NCBI GenBank assembly: GCA_028872645.1
Contig: JAPKDK010000028.1
Location: 1-18,399, forward strand
Length of the DNA: 18,399 nucleotides
Source: Verrucomicrobiota bacterium
GTDB lineage: Bacteria; Verrucomicrobiota; Verrucomicrobiia; Limisphaerales; UBA1100
Direction: 5' to 3'
Below, one piece after another: positions 14,608 through 18,399 of this stretch (its first letter is position 1; every line of letters starts with the position of its first letter). The notes under the pieces were generated by a model. The model made no database searches. It saw nothing but the letters and a program-made list of their open reading frames with translations, and was not told where the DNA came from. The position numbers were made by a program, and so were the translations under genes.

Positions 14608-14695
14608 AATGGGGTCGGCAATCTTAATAATAGTGGGCTGCTCGAAGTCGCTGAAGATTTGGCACTCCAGCAATCTGTGCCTTGGTGAGGTCAGG
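14464..14695 (-). pseudogene. Remnant of a verrucomicrobial LRR-type protein
   Basis: Two pieces are visible. Just behind the DUF1552 stop, PDLTKAQIA then, after a shift of frame, ECQIFSDFE recalls the ending PDLTKAQIAELQKALPxCxIFSN of leucine-rich-repeat proteins common in Verrucomicrobiota. A longer open stretch follows, IADPIVEKAIRIAAKKYTGE and LTKEESAKV, then IEAAIRKQLNKPTGKLTKAD; this recalls the N-terminal lead of the same proteins (DPIVEKAIRxxLxKPTGxLTKADLEKV). No leucine-rich repeats and no start remain. The order, end before beginning, implies rearranged pieces or two tandem genes. The family link rests on remembered patterns. Confidence 0.5.
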
Positions 14696-16067
14696 CTTTG
14701 ATTTCTTCGATCTGCTTGGTGGCGATGCCGATGGGGCGGTCGAGAGGGACGCCGACGCAGGAGAGCAGCGTGGTGAGCAGGTCGCCTTGGTTGCCCTTGG
14801 CGTTGGACAGGAAGCGGCCGGTCTTGAGTGCGCCACCGCCTTTGCCGGCAAGAATGAATGGGAGGTTTTTCCGTTGGTGCTTGTTGCCGTCTTCCAAGCC
14901 CGAGCCCCACATCATGATGCAGTTGTCGAGCAGTGTGCCTTCGCCCTCCTTCAGGGCGTTCATCTTTTTGACCATGTAGGCGAACTGCGCGACGTTGAAT
15001 TCGTTGATTGCCGCCACTTTCCGAATCTTTTCCTGATCGCTGCCGTAGTGTGTCTGCGAGTGATGCTGGTTGGTGAAGCCCAGCTCGGGGTAGGACGCGC
15101 CGTTCGGCCGGGAACCGATGTAGGTACTGACGCGTGTGGTGTCGGTTTGGAAGGCCAGGACGATCAGGTCGCACATGACCTGCATGTATTCGCTGCGCTT
15201 GTCGCTTACGGGAATCTTGACCTCGATTGGCGGCGAGTCGGTGGCGTGCCGTTTGGACGACCGAACGCCCGCCTTCTCCAGGGCGGCCTCTTGCTGACGG
15301 GACTCGATCGCGGCGATGCGCCGCTCTACCGCGCGCACGCTGTCGAGATACTCGTCGAGTTTCTGCTGGTCGACCTTTGCCAGAGTCCGGCGCAGGTCCC
15401 GGGCGCCGCCGATTACGCGGTCGAGCATTTGCCGGTCCAATGGGTTAGTCTGGGTGACGCGGCCGTCCTTGCCGCGCTTGCCGAAGAGCCGGTTCAGGAC
15501 ATTGCGCGGATCAATCTCGGCTGGGACGGGTTGCGTGGGCGAGCGGTAGCTGCAATACGAGTAGTACCCTTCGTGCAGGCCCGCCTGATTTTCCTTCCAT
15601 GTCTGGGGCATCGTCGCCAGCTCTAGCGAAGGCAGCAAGGTGTGGCCCCCGACGTAGTTGGCCATGATCTGGTCGGCCGAGATGGCGATGTTGATGCGAC
15701 CGCGGGTGCTGGCATCCGGCAAGCGCGCGGTGAGCCAGGTCGAAAGCTCCAGCGCGTGCGGCGCACCGTTGAAGGGGGCGATCGGCACTCCGGAGATGCC
15801 TTTCATCATCAGGCACTGGTCCATGATCGGTTGCAGGGACTGGATGATGGGCGGCGGGGAGTTGAGAAAGGCCTCCTGACTCTTCGGCCAGAACTGATCC
15901 ATGATGACCCCGTGCGGCATATACATGAACGCGAGGCGCACCGGCGGTTTGGCGGCCTTGGTGCCGGCGGCCCAGCTGAGGGAATCCATAAACGGCAGCG
16001 CGAAGGAAACACCCGCGCCTTTCAGAAAGGTGCGGCGGCCAATGTGTGAAGGGTTGTTCATTTTCAT
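14691..16067 (-). CDS. DUF1552 Tat-exported protein, copy 2, with altered HXXSHH motif
   Basis: This 458-residue member starts with a Tat signal GRRTFLKGAGVSFALPFMDS (10-29). LAFMYMPHGVIMDQFWP (45-61) and MMKGISGV are family landmarks, and the central helix DRVIGGARDLRRTLAKVDQQ and the LDEYLDSVRAVERRI segment are typical. At the signature position it reads HSQTHY (336-341) in place of HXXSHH. The C-terminal GSGLEDGNKHQRKNLPFILA is well conserved. The final residues KQIEEIKA end at a TGA that also lies in the LRR-like remnant, so the last few codons may have been acquired. The start overlaps the stop of the haem-c gene as ATGA (16064-16067). It is only distantly similar to copy 1. Confidence 0.9.
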   Translation of the reverse strand: MKMNNPSHIGRRTFLKGAGVSFALPFMDSLSWAAGTKAAKPPVRLAFMYMPHGVIMDQFWPKSQEAFLNSPPPIIQSLQPIMDQCLMMKGISGVPIAPFNGAPHALELSTWLTARLPDASTRGRINIAISADQIMANYVGGHTLLPSLELATMPQTWKENQAGLHEGYYSYCSYRSPTQPVPAEIDPRNVLNRLFGKRGKDGRVTQTNPLDRQMLDRVIGGARDLRRTLAKVDQQKLDEYLDSVRAVERRIAAIESRQQEAALEKAGVRSSKRHATDSPPIEVKIPVSDKRSEYMQVMCDLIVLAFQTDTTRVSTYIGSRPNGASYPELGFTNQHHSQTHYGSDQEKIRKVAAINEFNVAQFAYMVKKMNALKEGEGTLLDNCIMMWGSGLEDGNKHQRKNLPFILAGKGGGALKTGRFLSNAKGNQGDLLTTLLSCVGVPLDRPIGIATKQIEEIKA

Positions 16068-18049
16068 CCTTTGATTCTGCGGTGGGTAAATAAGTAGCTG
16101 GTGATGACCTCGGTGATGATGGTGCGCACGCGATAATTGTCTGCGGCAATCTTAACCATCAATTGATCGATGACAACATCGTCGTAGCCCTCCAACTGCC
16201 GGCCCAGCGCGTAGGCCATGAGTCGTTCGGTGAGGTTACGGGCCAAGTCCGCCTCCCGCATGGCCAACAGGCGCTTCAATTCCGCGGGAGTGGAAAACTC
16301 TTTTCCATCGGGCAGTTTGCCTGCCGAGTCGATGGCGAGGCCTTGGTCGTTCTTTTCACGCCATCGACCGATGGCATCGAAATTCTCCAACCCGAAACCA
16401 ATCGGGTCGAGGATCTTGTGGCAATTGCGGCAGGTGGCTTCGGATTGGTGCAGCTCGGTGCGTTGGCGCAATGTTAGTCCCTCGATTTTCTTGTGGTCTT
16501 GTTCCTCGAGTTCGGGAATGTCGGCTGGCGGCGGCGGGACGCGTTCACCCAAAATCCGCTCCAGCACCCATACTCCACGGAGCACGGGGCTGGTTCGGTT
16601 GGGAAATGAGGTCGTTGCTAACGTGGCCGGCATGCTGAGGATGCCGCCGCGGTTGGGGTTCGTCAGCTTCACCCGACGCATCTTCGACCCGCGCACGGAT
16701 TGCTCGAGCCCGTACACCTTGGCAAGCTGTTCATTGACAAACGTGTAATCGCTACTCACGAACCGCACCACGCTTTGGTTCTCGCTCACGATGCTTTCGA
16801 AAAAAAGGCGGGCTTCGTCCATCATCGCCGTGCGTAAGTCCGGCGTCATTTGGGGGAATGTTTTCGGATCGAACACTTGTTCGTCCAATTCGTTGACCCG
16901 CAGCCATTGCGCGCCGAACCCGTCGAACAACGCCCGCGACCGGGCATCCTTTAACAGTCGTTCCACTTGTGTGCGCAGTACCTCGGGCTTGTGCAGTTCG
17001 CCCTTATCGGCCAAGGCGGCCAGTTCCGCGTCGGGCGGTGCCGACCACAGCAGGTACGACAAACGCGAGGCCAACTGGAAGTCGTCCAGCAGGACGATTG
17101 CGTCCTTCGATTCCGGTTCGCCGGCGGGCGTGATAAACAGGAACTGCGGCGAGACGAGCACGGCCTTGAGCATTAGGCCCAGTGCCGCCATGTGATTGAG
17201 ATCATTGTTGCGGGCGAGATCGTAGACTTCGACGAGGACATTCAGTTCCGCATCGGTTGGAGGCCGGCGGTAGGCGTCCCGGGCCAGCGTACGCGCGACT
17301 CCGCGGGCTGCCTTGCGGAGGTCAGTGCCTTTGGGCGTCTGACCGAAGAGGCGTTTTTGAACGGCGGTGGGCGCTTGGCCTTCCGGCGCGATTATCTGAT
17401 CAATCACCTTGTTGGCGATGCCGAGGAACAGTTCCAATTGCAGCAGGGAAATCGAGTTGAGAAAACCTTCGCCTTCCACCTCCGCGGGCAGGGTATCGGC
17501 GATGGAGGGATCGACCCCATACAGATCGCGCAGGGTGTTGGCGTATTCGGTCTTGGTGAGCCGGCGGATAACAAACCGGCCGGGATCACGCGGCGCCAGG
17601 TACTTGATCTTGCCGACCCACTCGGCGAACTGCCGGCGCTCTTCATCGGTCGGTTTCTTGGAGGCATCTTCCGGCGGCATTTCATGCACCTTGACGTTGG
17701 CCACCGCCTTTTTCCAATGCAGTGACGCGGACTCGCCACCGGGGTTCTTGAGCGCTGATTGCAGATTGATCCCCGCTTTGGCCCGGGGGCCGTGGCAGCG
17801 CGTGCAGTATTTGTTTACGAAGGGGCCGACCTTTTCCTTGAAGACCTTCTGGGCATCAGCTCGGAGCGTCGTTTCGTCTGTACCTTTATCGCCGATCTCC
17901 GCCCAACTGACTGACACCGAACACCAAATTATAGCTAAGCCCAAGACCTGATAGCTCCGGGCACCTTTCAGGGTTTCCCCTGTATGGATCGACTTGGTCA
18001 TAGTGTATGTCGAGCGTTGAGACCTCAGCGTTAAATGTCGACTTATCAT
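16064..18049 (-). CDS. Haem-c PSD protein (PSCyt1-PSD3-PSD5-PSD4-PSCyt3-PSD2), compact form
   Basis: This has the same architecture as the 808-residue protein but, at 661 residues, lacks its inserted beta domain. CTRCH (82-86) is the first haem site. PSD3 lies at about 160-225 (RRLTKTEYANTLRDLYGV), PSD5 at about 255-315 (RTLARDAYRRPPTDAEL), PSD4 at about 320-455 (FQLASRLSYLLWSAPPDAEL) and PSCyt3 at about 470-570 with CRNCH (540-544). PSD2 runs at about 585-658 (ERLMAYALGRQLEGYD). The longest frame starts at 18049, but the ATG at 18001 (codon 17) is the likelier start: it places KSIHTGETLKGARS before the hydrophobic core LGLAIIWCSVSVSWA, a normal signal peptide. It heads a two-gene operon with DUF1552. 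Confidence 0.92.
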   Translation of the reverse strand: MISRHLTLRSQRSTYTMTKSIHTGETLKGARSYQVLGLAIIWCSVSVSWAEIGDKGTDETTLRADAQKVFKEKVGPFVNKYCTRCHGPRAKAGINLQSALKNPGGESASLHWKKAVANVKVHEMPPEDASKKPTDEERRQFAEWVGKIKYLAPRDPGRFVIRRLTKTEYANTLRDLYGVDPSIADTLPAEVEGEGFLNSISLLQLELFLGIANKVIDQIIAPEGQAPTAVQKRLFGQTPKGTDLRKAARGVARTLARDAYRRPPTDAELNVLVEVYDLARNNDLNHMAALGLMLKAVLVSPQFLFITPAGEPESKDAIVLLDDFQLASRLSYLLWSAPPDAELAALADKGELHKPEVLRTQVERLLKDARSRALFDGFGAQWLRVNELDEQVFDPKTFPQMTPDLRTAMMDEARLFFESIVSENQSVVRFVSSDYTFVNEQLAKVYGLEQSVRGSKMRRVKLTNPNRGGILSMPATLATTSFPNRTSPVLRGVWVLERILGERVPPPPADIPELEEQDHKKIEGLTLRQRTELHQSEATCRNCHKILDPIGFGLENFDAIGRWREKNDQGLAIDSAGKLPDGKEFSTPAELKRLLAMREADLARNLTERLMAYALGRQLEGYDDVVIDQLMVKIAADNYRVRTIITEVITSYLFTHRRIKG

Positions 18050-18168
18050 TCAACCTTTTTCAACACAAGATGGAGTTTGCGTAAGCGCCGCCACTCTACG
18101 CCTCACCGGCTCTGGTGTAAATCCTGTTGGAGGAGGGCGTGGAAAAGCTCGACAACCCTCGCCCAGAT
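18050..18168. other. Intergenic region upstream of the compact haem-c operon
   Basis: Apart from the probable promoter side of the minus-strand operon, nothing is recognised here. Frames on both strands look like chance coding, and no clear -35/-10 pair was found. Confidence 0.3.
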
Positions 18169-18247
18169 TGATATAGTAGTGGGAAGATGGGGGAAGTCGG
18201 CCATCAACAAAACAGAAAAAAATAAAGATACATATGGAAATAAGTGA
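18169..18247 (+). pseudogene. Possible C-terminal stub of a DNA methylase
   Basis: The frame ending TGA (18245-18247) reads IDIVVGRWGKSAINKTEKNK. The pattern IDVxVxRWxxxTGK closes many phage-type DNA modification methylases, and the position just before a small overlapping frame is in keeping with that. No upstream catalytic motif can be seen in the remaining 120 bases. This is a weak, pattern-level assignment. Confidence 0.25.
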
Positions 18248-18374
18248 ACAGAGTCTTAGCAATCGTGAGCATTGGGAATTCAGCTTCACAGCTCGAGAAG
18301 TTGTAGTTGCCCTAGATAAAAGAATAGAGCACCACACTTCCCGCCTCGCCTGGTGGGAGAATGAAATGGATTAG
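18234..18374 (+). CDS. Small 46-residue reading frame, possibly truncated
   Basis: ATG at 18234 opens MEISEQSLSNREHWEFSFTA, then REVVVALDKRIEHHTSRLAW and WENEMD, ending at TAG (18372). The composition (aromatic, charged, with an amphipathic helix VVVALDKRIEHHTSRLAWWENE) looks like real protein rather than chance. It resembles the beginning of small phage-associated proteins that carry a helix of the type DKIEHHxxRxxWWE. It overlaps the preceding frame by 14 bases. The early stop suggests a truncated gene. Function unknown. Confidence 0.35.
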   Translation: MEISEQSLSNREHWEFSFTAREVVVALDKRIEHHTSRLAWWENEMD

Positions 18375-18399
18375 TCGGAAGCAGGCTTAGTTGATAAAG

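Noticed and set aside
14410..15174. 254-codon minus-strand frame taken as one gene
   Set aside because: Its first two thirds are the DUF1552 gene read out of frame; only the last part, below about 14690, carries the LRR-type remnant, so it was annotated separately.
14682..15626. 314-codon plus-strand frame opposite DUF1552 copy 2
   Set aside because: It is a shadow of a gene with clear Tat signal and conserved motifs on the other strand.
18050..18337. 95-codon minus-strand frame before the compact haem-c gene
   Set aside because: It has no recognisable motif, its composition is proline- and serine-rich shadow-like, and it would occupy the expected promoter region.

Overview
The window reads as a chromosome segment from a member of the Verrucomicrobiota or a close PVC relative. 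This is inferred from three Tat-exported DUF1501/DUF1552 proteins, two large haem-c proteins of the PSCyt1/PSD3/PSD5/PSD4/PSCyt3/PSD2 type, LRR-protein debris of a style common in that phylum, and Dxs and Gre variants that differ from the proteobacterial forms. No species can be named from sequence alone.

Bases 1-6462 are ordinary core genome. The tail of an unidentified gene and an intrinsic terminator are followed by xseA, xseB and dxs on the + strand. These meet, with no spacer at all, the minus-strand pair ilvD then a GreA/GreB-type factor. A plus-strand ssrA (tmRNA) gene with a clear promoter closes this part. Its encoded tag reads ANEELALAA.

Directly behind ssrA the sequence becomes a mosaic of broken genes (6463-8915). 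In order it holds a probable tyrosine-integrase N-terminus, the first 26 codons of a C5-cytosine DNA methyltransferase and an antisense signal peptide. A short gene tail overlaps one intact DUF1501 gene. Then come the antisense last 33 codons of a gamma-glutamyltransferase, the C-terminal 175 codons of a second DUF1501 gene, and the 3' end of a tRNA-Gly. Several joints fall on 7-9 bases shared by both neighbours. I read this as a decayed integration hot spot at ssrA.

Bases 9109-18049 carry two minus-strand operons of related design. Each begins with a periplasmic haem-c PSD protein, followed by a Tat-exported DUF1552 (HXXSHH) protein. The downstream operon adds a third, unrecognised secreted protein. 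Start and stop codons overlap as ATGA at two of the three gene joints. The 504-base gap between the operons holds two more remnants: a plus-strand DUF1585 C-terminus and a minus-strand LRR-protein piece with a 24-residue tandem repeat. The right edge (18050-18399) contains a possible methylase tail and a 46-codon reading frame that may belong to another mobile element.

No complete CRISPR array, IS element, rRNA or intact tRNA gene was seen. The best candidates for something undescribed are the haem-c/DUF1552/unknown-protein operon and the fragment mosaic behind ssrA.
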